Below are positions 24,994 through 33,070 of a stretch of DNA of 64,000 nucleotides, piece by piece. Position 1 is the stretch's first letter, and every line of letters starts with the position of its first letter. Below the pieces are notes generated by a model that did no database searches, was not told the origin of the DNA, and worked only from the letters and a program-made list of their open reading frames with translations. The translations under genes were made by a program, and so were the position numbers. This stretch comes from Dickeya fangzhongdai (GTDB taxonomy: Bacteria; Pseudomonadota; Gammaproteobacteria; Enterobacterales; Enterobacteriaceae), in the NCBI RefSeq assembly GCF_002812485.1, contig NZ_CP025003.1, positions 3,534,001 through 3,598,000 on the forward strand. Reading direction: 5' to 3'.

Positions 24994-25130
24994 GCGCCAG
25001 CCCTCACCAGTGTTTTTTGATAATTGCGCAGAATCCGGTAATCAATAACCACCGACCCGGCGTAGCGGTATATGCGCAAGCGGCGCAAGCGTAGGCGCAA
25101 GATGTCGGTGGTGTGGTTATTTGATTTCAT
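24990..25130 (-). CDS. ylcG: YlcG family small protein
   Basis: A 46-residue frame starting MKSNNHTTDILRLRLRRLRI and containing YRYAGSVVIDYRILRNYQKT. The motif R-(L/I)-Y-R-(F/Y)-xGSVxxDYRI is the signature I recall for YlcG of prophage DLP12, where the gene also lies between rusA and the antiterminator. ATG and stop overlap both neighbours by four bases. Very basic; function unknown. Confidence 0.75.
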   Translation of the reverse strand: MKSNNHTTDILRLRLRRLRIYRYAGSVVIDYRILRNYQKTLVRAGA

Positions 25131-25483
25131 GCCGCCTCGCATATAATGATTTGCCCTGTTTCACCCCAGATTTTTGAAACCCGGCCATCCCAGATGCGGC
25201 TATCGTCATCAAAAATCGCATCCAGCAGGGCTTTCTCCAGGTTGTCTTTGTCGGGTTTCTGCTGGTGGGGCTTGCCATTCATTTCCGCCCGCTTCTTTTT
25301 GCTCCAGCTTGCTGGCATCGGTATGACGAACGTGACGTGCCAGCCGCTTTCCGGGAGTGTGATTTTGTTCAGCCTGACTTCATCGCAAAACGCCCGGTAC
25401 CGAAGTACCGGTGGCCGTTTTTGCCATTTGTCGCGCTGTGTCATGCGTGGCTTGCCTATCGGCGTAATGTTGTAGGTTTTCAC
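25127..25483 (-). CDS. rusA: RusA-family Holliday junction resolvase
   Basis: 118 residues of the usual RusA length. The catalytic region KPDKDNLEKALLDAIFDD, then IWDG, supplies the conserved aspartates and lysine. The N-terminus (YNITPIGKPRMTQRDKW) is also typical. It cuts four-way junctions made during phage recombination and replication. ATGA overlaps tie it to the DUF1364 and ylcG genes. Confidence 0.92.
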   Translation of the reverse strand: MKTYNITPIGKPRMTQRDKWQKRPPVLRYRAFCDEVRLNKITLPESGWHVTFVIPMPASWSKKKRAEMNGKPHQQKPDKDNLEKALLDAIFDDDSRIWDGRVSKIWGETGQIIICEAA

Positions 25484-25764
25484 TTCGGCACCACCAAACC
25501 CTGGCGGGCAATCTGAATGACGGTCAAGACGATGGCGCGGTCCATGATCTGGCGGCGCTCTTCACGGGTCAGGTTTTTCCCGTTGTCTATCTCTGTGTGG
25601 CACTGGACGCAGATGGCAGCAGTGGCGCAGTCATCAGCCTTGATGCCCATGCCCTTGCCTTCATTTCTGTGAGCAACCTGGGTACCCCAGGTGCCGCACA
25701 AAACGCACTGCTGAATGCTGCCGACGGCCGCCAGCCATTTTTTACTGCGGTAGATGGTTTTCAT
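25480..25764 (-). CDS. DUF1364 (YbcO-like) putative nuclease
   Basis: 94 residues from the ATG overlapping the PAPS-reductase-like gene's stop. Four cysteines and histidines in the pattern CVLCGTWGTQVAHR ... CATAAICVQCHTEI form a treble-clef/HNH-like metal site, as in the DUF1364 protein YbcO of DLP12. In nin-like regions this gene regularly precedes rusA. Probably a nuclease acting in recombination. Confidence 0.8.
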   Translation of the reverse strand: MKTIYRSKKWLAAVGSIQQCVLCGTWGTQVAHRNEGKGMGIKADDCATAAICVQCHTEIDNGKNLTREERRQIMDRAIVLTVIQIARQGLVVPK

Positions 25765-26534
25765 GCGGCAGCCCCTTTGCCACAATCAATATTGGTGACC
25801 GGTATACCGACATATTCATCCAGCCAAATTGGCTTCCCGCCTTTTGTAAACATGGTGTGTCCGATATCGCGCTCCAGCGAGATGTATCGCCGGTAGAGAT
25901 ACGGGTTTAATGTGGCTGCGTTGCGCAAATCGTTGAGGGAACCCATTATGCAAAACATGCAGCTGAGGCGCTCATTGCCTGTACTGTATGCCCAGTGTGG
26001 TTTTTGTCCTGCGCTGGCGATTGTTTCGAAAACCTGCTCAGTGGTCAGATCAAAAACAGGGAGCCAGTCATAAACATCGCGCCCTCTGACGCTCTGGCTC
26101 TTGTTGAGACTTAGCGGGTTGCGCTTCGCTCTTGCTGCTGATTCTTGCGAGCGCAAACCCATGCAGTTGACCGCGATTCCGCCACCCCGTCTCTTGATGT
26201 CCTGGCGGATGAATTTTTGAATGGGTCCACGTTTTAAATCGCTGGTGCACTGTCGGAAACTGGCGCTGGGCCACTTCCCGCGTGATTTGACCATGCCGAG
26301 AAGGTTTTTTCCGGCCTGGACGACGTTTAAATCATGGGTTGTATTTCCCTTGATGTGCTCAATAACGCCGGGCCACTCAACGTCACCCAGACTCGCGTGA
26401 ATGACTACTATTTGATTGTGCGGAATATGCTCAGACAGCAACGCATACATAGCCTGACTATCTTTTCCTCCGCTGTGGGAAACATAGAAAATCGCACCAG
26501 CGCTAATTAGCTCCTGAATTTTCTGGTTCATCAT
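25761..26534 (-). CDS. PAPS reductase / PP-loop ATP pyrophosphatase-like protein
   Basis: 257 residues with the PP-loop signature SGGKDS at 21-26 (FYVSHSGGKDSQAMYALLSE). An RQCTSDLKRGPIQKF stretch follows, and a C-terminal cysteine pair in RLSCMFCIMGSLNDL. These match phage phosphoadenosine-phosphosulfate-reductase-family proteins, which activate substrates by adenylation. The closest functional themes are sulfur transfer and DndC-type DNA phosphorothioation, but no other dnd genes are present. Overlaps with both neighbours place it in the nin-like operon. Substrate unknown. Confidence 0.8.
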   Translation of the reverse strand: MMNQKIQELISAGAIFYVSHSGGKDSQAMYALLSEHIPHNQIVVIHASLGDVEWPGVIEHIKGNTTHDLNVVQAGKNLLGMVKSRGKWPSASFRQCTSDLKRGPIQKFIRQDIKRRGGGIAVNCMGLRSQESAARAKRNPLSLNKSQSVRGRDVYDWLPVFDLTTEQVFETIASAGQKPHWAYSTGNERLSCMFCIMGSLNDLRNAATLNPYLYRRYISLERDIGHTMFTKGGKPIWLDEYVGIPVTNIDCGKGAAA

Positions 26535-27124
26535 GCCGCATACTCCAGCAGCTGCGCGGCTGCGTTTTCTGCTGACTGCTGGCTTGGGAATGACCGGCGC
26601 AGGATAAAATTCCAGAGAACGTCGAGAGTGGCCCGGTAAAGGTCGTTAAATTCCAGGTCATCCATTTTTGCAAATGAGACAGAGCGCGCCTCGCGCTGGA
26701 CGCTGCCATCGGGCATGATATAGGCGTCGTAATGCCCAGCTTCGGTGGTCACCCATCGTCGGAATGCATCAAATGATTTTGTGCCGGAGATGTTAGCGGC
26801 GCGCTGGCGACCGGTGGTTTCGCAATACTCATCAGCGACAGCACTGATTGCGTCCTCTGCGCCGGCGTAGCTGGCGAGATAACGCACGAATCCGCGAACG
26901 AAATCGCGTTCAGATTGAGAAATGGCGCCGCCGGCCGGCTCCCAGTAGTCAAAACCAAGACCCAGCAGGGAGAAATATTTTCGGTGAAATGCGGGGTTGC
27001 GAGCCTTTTTAAACTCGCAACAAATCACTGCACCGACGGCCAGCCGGTTCAGGTATTCGCGAGTGTCAGGTGTGGACGGAACCAGTATTCCGCCCGGGGA
27101 TTTTACTAATGATAACTGCGCCAT
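26531..27124 (-). CDS. DUF1367 family protein
   Basis: 197 residues. The N-terminus (MAQLSLVKSPGGILVPSTPD), CEFKKARNPAFHRKYFSLLG and LEFNDLYRATLDVLWNFIL match the DUF1367 family, common upstream of DUF1364/rusA in lambdoid phages. A role in recombination or replication has been suggested from context; no catalytic motif is evident. It probably starts the nin-like operon together with the LexA-box gene. Confidence 0.8.
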   Translation of the reverse strand: MAQLSLVKSPGGILVPSTPDTREYLNRLAVGAVICCEFKKARNPAFHRKYFSLLGLGFDYWEPAGGAISQSERDFVRGFVRYLASYAGAEDAISAVADEYCETTGRQRAANISGTKSFDAFRRWVTTEAGHYDAYIMPDGSVQREARSVSFAKMDDLEFNDLYRATLDVLWNFILRRSFPSQQSAENAAAQLLEYAA

Positions 27125-27180
27125 CGTTCATCCTCGTGATAGCGCAGTAATTTGGGTTGCCGGGTGTTCAGTCCGGCACA

Positions 27181-27372
27181 TTAATTATACGGCTTGTTCC
27201 CAGAGTTTACAATTTCATATCCAGCAAGTTTTGCGATATCCAGCAGCGCCGCCAGGCTTGCTACATGCTCATTATCACCAACTATTCTAACGCTAACTAT
27301 CTGTCCCTGCTCTATCGTTATTAGCGCTCTGCCGTCTGGGAGCCCATCGGCTACAGACTCAATGTCAGACAC
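27181..27372 (-). CDS. Small hypothetical protein behind a LexA box
   Basis: 63 residues from a GTG preceded by GGGGG (about 4-bp spacing); an ATG eight codons upstream is possible but lacks a ribosome site. Sequence: VSDIESVADGLPDGRALITI, then GQIVSVRIVGDNEHVASLAA. It looks like a small alpha/beta fold. It does not look like DinI. A strong LexA operator lies about 30 bp upstream, so it should be induced by DNA damage. I do not recognise a family. Confidence 0.55.
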   Translation of the reverse strand: MSDIESVADGLPDGRALITIEQGQIVSVRIVGDNEHVASLAALLDIAKLAGYEIVNSGNKPYN

Positions 27373-27402
27373 TAAACCCCCACTCACAACCCACATTATT
27401 TA

Positions 27403-27422
27403 TACTGTATATAAAAACAGTA
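27403..27422 (-). promoter_or_regulatory. LexA box (SOS operator) in the prophage
   Basis: TACTGTATATAAAAACAGTA fits CTGT-N8-ACAG with flanking TA on both sides, very close to the enterobacterial SOS consensus. On the minus strand it sits just before a TATAAA element, overlapping the promoter of the 27181-27372 gene. Confidence 0.8.
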
Positions 27423-27551
27423 TCACTTGGAATACTTGCATCGAACTTAACGACTTCTATCATATTCGTATAATTACTAATGTTATTATACAAAATTGCA
27501 TAAAATCATTTATATTTTTTATTAATTCTGTTGATAATTAATTTTTACAAT

Positions 27552-27580
27552 AAAAAAGGAGCGTTTAAGCTCCCCTTTTT
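27552..27580 (-). terminator. Terminator ending the replication operon (bidirectional)
   Basis: GGAGC and GCTCC form a stem around six bases, with six As on the left (Ts on the minus strand) and five Ts on the right. It lies 13 bp after the ASCH gene stop. The 27423-27551 stretch to its left is AT-rich with no gene. Confidence 0.8.
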
Positions 27581-27592
27581 CTAACCCGCTGC

Positions 27593-27904
27593 TCACCCGC
27601 TCAGCTTCATGAATCCTACTGGACCGAAAAACCACGGTGACGAGCTGCTTTCGCATGTGCCGGTGATCGTCGCATAGCCGACAATGCCGCCTTTATCCAT
27701 CATTTCAAATGATGGGATCGCTGGTGCGCCAGCAAGCTGGGCGACACGCATCGCTTCACGCCACTCGGCAGGGGTCGGCATTGTCGCTGCGGCATGAATC
27801 AGCACTTGCCCGCGGTATTTCGTGTGCCAGCTACGGTTCTCGATGTCTTTGTAGCCATTGACGATAAGCCAGGCCCAGGACTGGCGGATAGATAGTGCTT
27901 TCAT
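27593..27904 (-). CDS. ASCH-domain protein, C-terminally shortened
   Basis: 103 residues. The N-terminal ASCH motif is clear: MKALSIRQSWAWLIVNGYKD, then IENRSWHTKYRGQVLIHAA. ASCH domains bind RNA or modified nucleosides and some cleave them. Related phage proteins, as I recall them, run about 30-40 residues longer past a WFFGP-type motif; here WFFGPVGFMKLSG ends at a stop just before the terminator, so the C-terminus seems lost. It overlaps the next gene by four bases. Confidence 0.75.
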   Translation of the reverse strand: MKALSIRQSWAWLIVNGYKDIENRSWHTKYRGQVLIHAAATMPTPAEWREAMRVAQLAGAPAIPSFEMMDKGGIVGYATITGTCESSSSPWFFGPVGFMKLSG

Positions 27905-28155
27905 TCGGCACCGCCTGTTGTCGGATTGGTAACACCCGGGTCACGAACATCCGCGCGTAGCACCAATTCACGTCCGTCTTTGAGCGTGAAAACAATATCC
28001 CGGCCATTATGCATTAGGCTTTCAGCAACAGCGCGATATGCCATATCAGTCACATCGGTCTTCTTACCTATCCATATGCCCTTTTCTGTGTTGATGGTGC
28101 CGTAAAAGACCTGCCCGGTTAACGGGCTTGCGCCCATTGTTTTTATCTTGCTCAC
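27901..28155 (-). CDS. Hypothetical protein (DUF7446-like)
   Basis: 84 residues, with MSKIKTMGASPLTGQVFYGT and KTDVTDMAYRAVAESLMHNG. It resembles small accessory proteins of lambdoid early regions that I recall under DUF7446. No catalytic or membrane feature. It is coupled to its neighbours by ATGA overlaps on both sides. Confidence 0.55.
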   Translation of the reverse strand: MSKIKTMGASPLTGQVFYGTINTEKGIWIGKKTDVTDMAYRAVAESLMHNGRDIVFTLKDGRELVLRADVRDPGVTNPTTGGAE

Positions 28156-29378
28156 GCCTCACCCCCTTCGCTCTCATCGGCTCCGCGCAGGCAGTCAGAC
28201 ACGGAGATTAACCCCTTGTCCCGTAGATACTGACTAGCTTGGTTAGCGACCTTGCTATCGGGGTTTGCCCTGCGCAGTGACCAAGATAAGCGCTTGACGA
28301 ACATAGTCAGCTCGCCGATCAATTTCGTGGCGTCAGGAATATGGTCTGACAGGGGGGCTGGCGGCAGCGACATCCAGTGGGTTACATCCTGACGAATAGG
28401 GACAATTCCGTATGCGTCATCCCATCGGCCCTCGCAGTAATACAGCGTAGAAATGTCACCACCTTTGAAGCATGCAAGAACCTCTTGCTCTGAATTCGCC
28501 TCTGGCATCCGCTCACTGCAGGCCACCCAACCATCCGGAATTGCCGGAGAGTTGCCGGACTGGTGCATGGCGGCGCGGCAGGCTTTTTCTGCAAACGATA
28601 TCAGTTGCTCTTCGTATTCAGGCGTAGCGCTGCCCAGATCAACTATGTTTTCTACTAAATTCTCAGCCAGCGCGCGAAAGTCCGGCACCGCGAAAGGCTG
28701 GCTAGCGGCTGCCGGGACGGGTGCGGCGTAGAGCGCGACAACTGTGTACTTGTTCGGTCCCGTCTCATCCCCGTTTAATCCATCGACAACGCCCGTTATA
28801 TGCTCTTTGTTCAGATCAACACAGTGCTCGTCCATGTATGCGGTTCCATCCGGCTCGCGAATCCCGTACATGAACGGCTCTTGCCCCCGCAGATATGCCA
28901 ACTCTGCCCCCTGAGCGAACAGCAGCCCCTCAAGCTCGGCGATACGCCGCTGCATCGTCGGGATGTGATGCTCTGCCAGCTCGGCAACCAGCTCATCAGT
29001 AATCAGCTCGGCCGCATCGATCGCAGCATTCCACGGCTCAGCGACATCATCAGTAACGCGCCCATGCGGCAGTGTGCTGCACGTCCAGCCGTTGGGCTCC
29101 ACACGCACGTATTTGAGGCTCTCAAGTTGAGCGGTGATTTCCGGTGCCGGATTGCGTAATGAGTGATTTTCCTCCGCCAGATCTTTTGCTGTGCGTCGAG
29201 CGCGATTCATTGTCTCGGTGAGTTCCCGCATGTCGAATTTCAGGCGTTCAATTTCACTGCCCTGCCGCTCAATTTCACCCGCTGCATAATTCAGTACCCG
29301 GCGTTCGTCGGTTGATGCCGCTTTGACTGCCGCGGATCTGATGGCGTCGGTCAGCGCCTCTTTCGTCAGTTCTGTCAT
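28152..29378 (-). CDS. DUF551-containing Ead/Ea22-like accessory protein
   Basis: 408 residues. A helical/coiled-coil N-terminus (about 20-80) is followed by a middle region with TVVALYAAPVPAAA typical of Ead-like phage proteins, then a DUF551 domain (DGWVACSERMPEANSEQEVL, ... DVTHWMSLPPAP) and a helical tail. Such mosaics are common in early regions and their function is unknown. The start is set by the recurrent AAGGCAAAACCA sequence before the ATG. Confidence 0.7.
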   Translation of the reverse strand: MTELTKEALTDAIRSAAVKAASTDERRVLNYAAGEIERQGSEIERLKFDMRELTETMNRARRTAKDLAEENHSLRNPAPEITAQLESLKYVRVEPNGWTCSTLPHGRVTDDVAEPWNAAIDAAELITDELVAELAEHHIPTMQRRIAELEGLLFAQGAELAYLRGQEPFMYGIREPDGTAYMDEHCVDLNKEHITGVVDGLNGDETGPNKYTVVALYAAPVPAAASQPFAVPDFRALAENLVENIVDLGSATPEYEEQLISFAEKACRAAMHQSGNSPAIPDGWVACSERMPEANSEQEVLACFKGGDISTLYYCEGRWDDAYGIVPIRQDVTHWMSLPPAPLSDHIPDATKLIGELTMFVKRLSWSLRRANPDSKVANQASQYLRDKGLISVSDCLRGADESEGGEA

Positions 29379-29626
29379 TTGGTTTTGCCTTGTTTTTTGA
29401 GGTATTCCCGCCAGTAGTTCAGGCGGCGTTTAAAGTGTTCCCGGTGCCGCTCCGCAACGCGGCCTATTTCTGCTTCCACCTGGTGACGGTCGGTCTTGCC
29501 GTCGATCAGGGCGTGAATCAGTTGATTGGCTCGCAGGTCCAGCCACTCCATTTCCCTGCATTCAGCGGGCCATAATCCGCGGTTGTGTGGCAGCCCATCA
29601 GGTAGATAATCGGACTGTCTCGTCAT
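29375..29626 (-). CDS. Small hypothetical early protein
   Basis: 83 residues, basic and helical, with LPHNRGLWPAECREMEWLDL and KRRLNYWREYLKKQGKTK. Coupled by overlaps to the genes before and after it in the leftward replication operon. Similar small proteins accompany dnaB-like genes in enterobacterial prophages; function unknown. Confidence 0.5.
   Translation of the reverse strand: MTRQSDYLPDGLPHNRGLWPAECREMEWLDLRANQLIHALIDGKTDRHQVEAEIGRVAERHREHFKRRLNYWREYLKKQGKTK
29376..29391 (-). repeat. Shared initiation sequence, variant AAGGCAAAACCAAATG, copy 8
   Basis: Start of the DUF551-containing gene at 29378; one substitution and one inserted A relative to the main form. Confidence 0.75.
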
Positions 29627-30105
29627 TTCCCGCCGGCCGTCTTCGAGCGCTGCAGATAAACGGGGTCTACGCTGTTGAGCCGGTATTCAGTGATGCCGAC
29701 ATCGCGGCTTTCGATGTCAACGCTGGGGCTTTTCATCATCGAGCTGACGCGCACGGCCAATGCGCGACGGCTGATTGTGTGCTCAGGGTGTTGGGTCGTG
29801 ATGATTTTCAGCATTGCATCGCAGCTGAGCCAGCGGCCGGACATCACTGCGATCAGCGATTCCAGCGGCAGCGTGTTTGCATAGCGATACTGCGTAGATT
29901 CGGCCTTGCGGCGCGGCTGGGGTTTAGGGGTCAGATCGCGCGGCTTGACGACGGGGATCGGCCGGGGGCGTGGAACATATACGGAGCGGCTGACGGCGCG
30001 GGCGCGCCAGTTCATTTGCCACAAAATAACGGCGGTGTGATCGCAGCCGTCATCAATCATGCCGGCGCGCTTTGCGAAAACAACTTCAGTTTTGTTGGTG
30101 GTCAT
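29623..30105 (-). CDS. Hypothetical protein downstream of dnaB-like gene
   Basis: 160 residues. A basic, Pro-rich linker (about 38-66, including VYVPRPRPIPVVKPRD) separates a short N-terminal part from a C-terminal region (about 80-150) that could be a winged helix (ISRRALAVRVSSMMKSPSVD). The start is the ATG preceded by AAGGCAAAACCA, the initiation sequence shared with several other genes of this phage. Family not recognised. Confidence 0.5.
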   Translation of the reverse strand: MTTNKTEVVFAKRAGMIDDGCDHTAVILWQMNWRARAVSRSVYVPRPRPIPVVKPRDLTPKPQPRRKAESTQYRYANTLPLESLIAVMSGRWLSCDAMLKIITTQHPEHTISRRALAVRVSSMMKSPSVDIESRDVGITEYRLNSVDPVYLQRSKTAGGK

Positions 30106-30117
30106 TGGTTTTGCCTT
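30103..30117 (-). repeat. Shared initiation sequence, variant AAGGCAAAACCAATG, copy 7
   Basis: Start of the 160-residue gene at 30105; one base differs from the main form. Confidence 0.8.
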
Positions 30118-30153
30118 ATTTTTGGGTTGGCGCTGGTCAGGCGCGGTTTAAGT

Positions 30154-31566
30154 TTAAAAGGGTTGAATCGGCTCTTTTTTGCTGTACCGCCGCTCGCGGT
30201 GCTGCGGTGCTGCTGATTGCGATTTTCTCTGTGCGATATCCTCCGGCGTTGTGTCTACGAAATACCCGTCTCGCAGCAGCGTGTATGCTGTGCCAGACGG
30301 CCCCTCGCGGTTCATCCGCAATATCAATTCGGTCAGTTGGGGGTCTGCGTTCTCGTTATAGACCGAGTCGCGATACAGCCCGATCCATACGTCACAGTCT
30401 TGCTCAATTTGCCCCGTGTCGCGGCTGTCTGACGGCAGCGGTCGTTTATCTGCACGCTGTTCAAGCGCGCGGTTAAGCTGGGTCAGCAGCAGTACAACGC
30501 AGTCCAGTTCTTTCGCCAGCGCTTTGAGCCCCTTCGTGATCTCGCCGTAGCTGATATCCCGACGCTCTGCCTGCTCACCCCTCATCAGCGTTAGATAGTC
30601 GACGGCGACCAGCCCGACAGAGCCGCGCTGGCGCTTTATCCGGCGGCTCTCGCTGACAATGTGCGCCAGCGATACCGACGGGGTGTCGTCGAGCATCAGG
30701 TTTGTTTCCGCCAGCTCCTGGGCCTTCGCCATCGCGCGGGCCATATCCATCTCATCTGTCGCGCCGGTATAAAAAATTTCTGATTTAACCCCGGATTCCT
30801 GGCTGACCAGTCGCTCAACAATGCCACGCGCGGTCACCTCCAGCGAAAACGCCAGGGTCGGAAGCCGGTGATTCAGCGCAAAGTGGCCGATCACCCTGTT
30901 GTAGAATGCGGTTTTACCCATTTTGGGTCGCGCGCCGGCCACAATCAGTGCGCCGCGCAGGGCATATTTGGGCGCCATAATTTCGTCCAAACCGGAAACA
31001 CCCAGCGTCAGCCCCCCGGCGTTTTGGTCTGTGTATCGCCGATCGACATCGTCCATCCACTCAGCCAGCACGTCGGCGAACGGGCGCAGGCCGCCGCGCT
31101 TTCCGCTTGTCGCGTGCTCGAATGTCTGGCCCATAATCCGTTGAATTGACGCCAATTTTTCGTCAACCGGCTGCCCGTCACCCGCCATTATGATTTCGGT
31201 GCAGGCGATCAGTTGGCGCTGTGTGTATCGCGCTATCGCGTTGTCGCGAACGATGCGCGCATATGCCGCCGTGTTTGCAGCGGCCGGCACTCGGCATATT
31301 TCGACGAGATAGCCAAACCCCCCCACCAGTTCAATATCGCCGCTGGCCGTCAACTCAGCTGACAGCGTAACCGCATCGGTTGGTCGGTCTGTTTTTGCGA
31401 GTGACAGCAGGCTGCGGTAAATGCACTGGTGAGCCCGGGAGTAAAACGACTCCGGTTTGAGCATCGCCATTACCGCTGCGCGTCGCTCTTCGTCATCGTT
31501 CAGCATTAGGCCGCCTAACACAGCCTGCTCAGCATTGAGATCATGCGGCGGTAAAAAATCAGCCAT
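30154..31566 (-). CDS. DnaB-like replicative helicase
   Basis: 470 residues from the ATG at 31566, which overlaps the loader gene by 8 bases. The N-terminal DnaB domain (HDLNAEQAVLGGLML) is followed by a RecA-type helicase core with Walker A GARPKMGKT at 211-219, then AFSLEVTARGIVERLVSQES, VDYLTLMRG and LLTQLNRALEQR. It unwinds phage DNA at the fork. Lambda uses the host DnaB; this phage carries its own, P22 gp12-style. Confidence 0.93.
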   Translation of the reverse strand: MADFLPPHDLNAEQAVLGGLMLNDDEERRAAVMAMLKPESFYSRAHQCIYRSLLSLAKTDRPTDAVTLSAELTASGDIELVGGFGYLVEICRVPAAANTAAYARIVRDNAIARYTQRQLIACTEIIMAGDGQPVDEKLASIQRIMGQTFEHATSGKRGGLRPFADVLAEWMDDVDRRYTDQNAGGLTLGVSGLDEIMAPKYALRGALIVAGARPKMGKTAFYNRVIGHFALNHRLPTLAFSLEVTARGIVERLVSQESGVKSEIFYTGATDEMDMARAMAKAQELAETNLMLDDTPSVSLAHIVSESRRIKRQRGSVGLVAVDYLTLMRGEQAERRDISYGEITKGLKALAKELDCVVLLLTQLNRALEQRADKRPLPSDSRDTGQIEQDCDVWIGLYRDSVYNENADPQLTELILRMNREGPSGTAYTLLRDGYFVDTTPEDIAQRKSQSAAPQHRERRYSKKEPIQPF

Positions 31567-32164
31567 GTTGCCCCGTCCTGTAACTATCCCAGTCAAACAC
31601 CAGTACCGCCGAGCTCTCCATCACCCGGTCCATCGCCCGGTAACCCAAAAAACCATCCATTTCATCGCGTGTGTAATTGCTGATCAGGATATTGGGTAAC
31701 ATGCGTTCGTAGCGAGTATTGATGACCTCGGACACCAACAGGCGCTCTGAGTCTGTACCGTGCTGCATACCGACCTCATCGATAACCAAAAGGTCTTTTT
31801 CGCAATAAAAACTGAGCACATCATATTCAGTCCTGTCGCCGCCCTGGCGCCACGAATCACGCATTGCACGGATGATTCGCTGGGCTGTCGTCATGTACGT
31901 GTCTACGTCATGCCGTTCAATCAGCGCACGCATGACAGCCACGGCCAGATGAGTTTTGCCGGTACCCGGGCGGCCGGTCATCACCAGGCTTGAGCCGTTT
32001 TCATAAATCTGTTCCCACTCGCCGATGAACTGACGGCAAACCGACAGATTTTTTTCCGCCTGCTCGTTGGCAGGGGTGAAATTTTCCAGTGTTGAGCGGA
32101 TGAATCGCCGCCCCACTCCGCACTCTGCGGACAGAATTTCAGTAATTTCGGTGGTGGCTGTCAT
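31559..32164 (-). CDS. DnaC-like helicase loader (AAA+)
   Basis: 201 residues. Walker A GRPGTGKT at 64-71 and Walker B LLVIDE at 125-130 belong to the DnaC/IstB AAA+ family; an arginine finger is likely in NTRYERMLPNILISNYTRDE. It would load the DnaB-like helicase at the phage origin. It sits between the O-like initiator and the helicase gene, with four- and eight-base overlaps. Confidence 0.9.
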   Translation of the reverse strand: MTATTEITEILSAECGVGRRFIRSTLENFTPANEQAEKNLSVCRQFIGEWEQIYENGSSLVMTGRPGTGKTHLAVAVMRALIERHDVDTYMTTAQRIIRAMRDSWRQGGDRTEYDVLSFYCEKDLLVIDEVGMQHGTDSERLLVSEVINTRYERMLPNILISNYTRDEMDGFLGYRAMDRVMESSAVLVFDWDSYRTGQHG

Positions 32165-33069
32165 CGCGATTCACCCCTGAATTTCCAGTTAACTCCGCCG
32201 CCCTGATACTGGCGGGCCAGCATGTCTTGCGTTGTGTCCGCTGGTTTCTGCTGGCGCGGTGCTGGTGCTGGAGTGGTCGATACCTCCCAACTATTTTCAA
32301 ACTCCCGGCTTGTGCCGTAGAACCGCTGCGCCTGCATGACATACGGCGTGCCGATCTGCCCTTTTGCCGTGCAGAATGCTGCGTAACGTTGGGTGCCAGC
32401 CAGTAGGTCATCAGGGCTAACGCCGTCTTTGACTCGAGCCTGCCAGTGCTTGAATGCGTGATTTTTAGGGTTTGACCCTTCCCGCTTTGGATATACCTTC
32501 CAGCACAGTTCGAATTGTTCCAGATAGTCTTCTTTCGCTGTTTTTTTGCCCATAGCGCGTATATCTGATGATTCAGATCTATCTACTGATGGATCAGTTA
32601 TTACTGATGGATCATGTCCCCCAGATTCTGACGGGTGAAAACCCGGTTTTTTGTCAGATTCTGACGGGTGAAACGCGTATGAAGAGTCAGATTCTGACGT
32701 GTCAGGAATTGACGCGTCAGATTCTGGCGGGTGAGAATTGCGGTTCCTGAGTTCTCTAACTCTCTGCCGTTCCGCGAATGCGATCGACTCCAGGCGGTCA
32801 ACGTTGAGAACATAAACGTTAGAGGTATTTCTGTTCCCCTTGCGACGATTCTCTCGCACCAGCCAGCCGTCAGCCTCCAGCTCGCCGATCGCCGTCCTGA
32901 CAGTGCTCTCACCAGCGCGTAGTTGCCGAGCTATTGTTTTCATGCCGGGATAACTCATACCCTCGTCGTTAGAAAAATCTGCAAGGCGCGCCATGATCAG
33001 TAATTTTGTGCCACCGATTCCAGATGCTGCACATGCGTCCCAGACGTAACCAAGAATTGTACTGCTCAC
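32161..33069 (-). CDS. O-like replication initiator with origin inside the gene
   Basis: 302 residues from a GTG at 33069, two bases after the upstream stop. The N-terminal region (about 25-95) is a winged helix: YPGMKTIARQLRAGESTVRT and AIGELEADGWLVRENRR. The middle (about 110-165) is a low-complexity Ser/Asp/Pro-rich linker of near-repeats (HPPESD, HPSESD, HPSESGG, DPSV twice). The C-terminal part (EQFELCWKVYPKREGSNPKN) resembles loader-interacting domains. The repetitive linker is encoded by DNA iterons, as in lambda O, where the origin lies inside the gene. Confidence 0.85.
   Translation of the reverse strand: MSSTILGYVWDACAASGIGGTKLLIMARLADFSNDEGMSYPGMKTIARQLRAGESTVRTAIGELEADGWLVRENRRKGNRNTSNVYVLNVDRLESIAFAERQRVRELRNRNSHPPESDASIPDTSESDSSYAFHPSESDKKPGFHPSESGGHDPSVITDPSVDRSESSDIRAMGKKTAKEDYLEQFELCWKVYPKREGSNPKNHAFKHWQARVKDGVSPDDLLAGTQRYAAFCTAKGQIGTPYVMQAQRFYGTSREFENSWEVSTTPAPAPRQQKPADTTQDMLARQYQGGGVNWKFRGESR
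32622..32736. repeat. Origin iterons inside the O-like gene
   Basis: Copies of CAGATTCTGACGGGTGA begin at 32622, 32655, 32688 and 32718, with a degenerate copy at 32703. Spacing is 33, 33, 15 and 15 bp, always a multiple of 3, so the reading frame is kept. A second repeat, ACTGATGGATCA, occurs just to the left at about 32585 and 32603. This is the likely phage replication origin. Confidence 0.75.
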
Positions 33070-33070
33070 G

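Noticed and set aside
27181..27396. DinI-like protein downstream of the LexA box
   Set aside because: The sequence lacks the acidic C-terminal helix and other features of DinI; only the regulation is similar.
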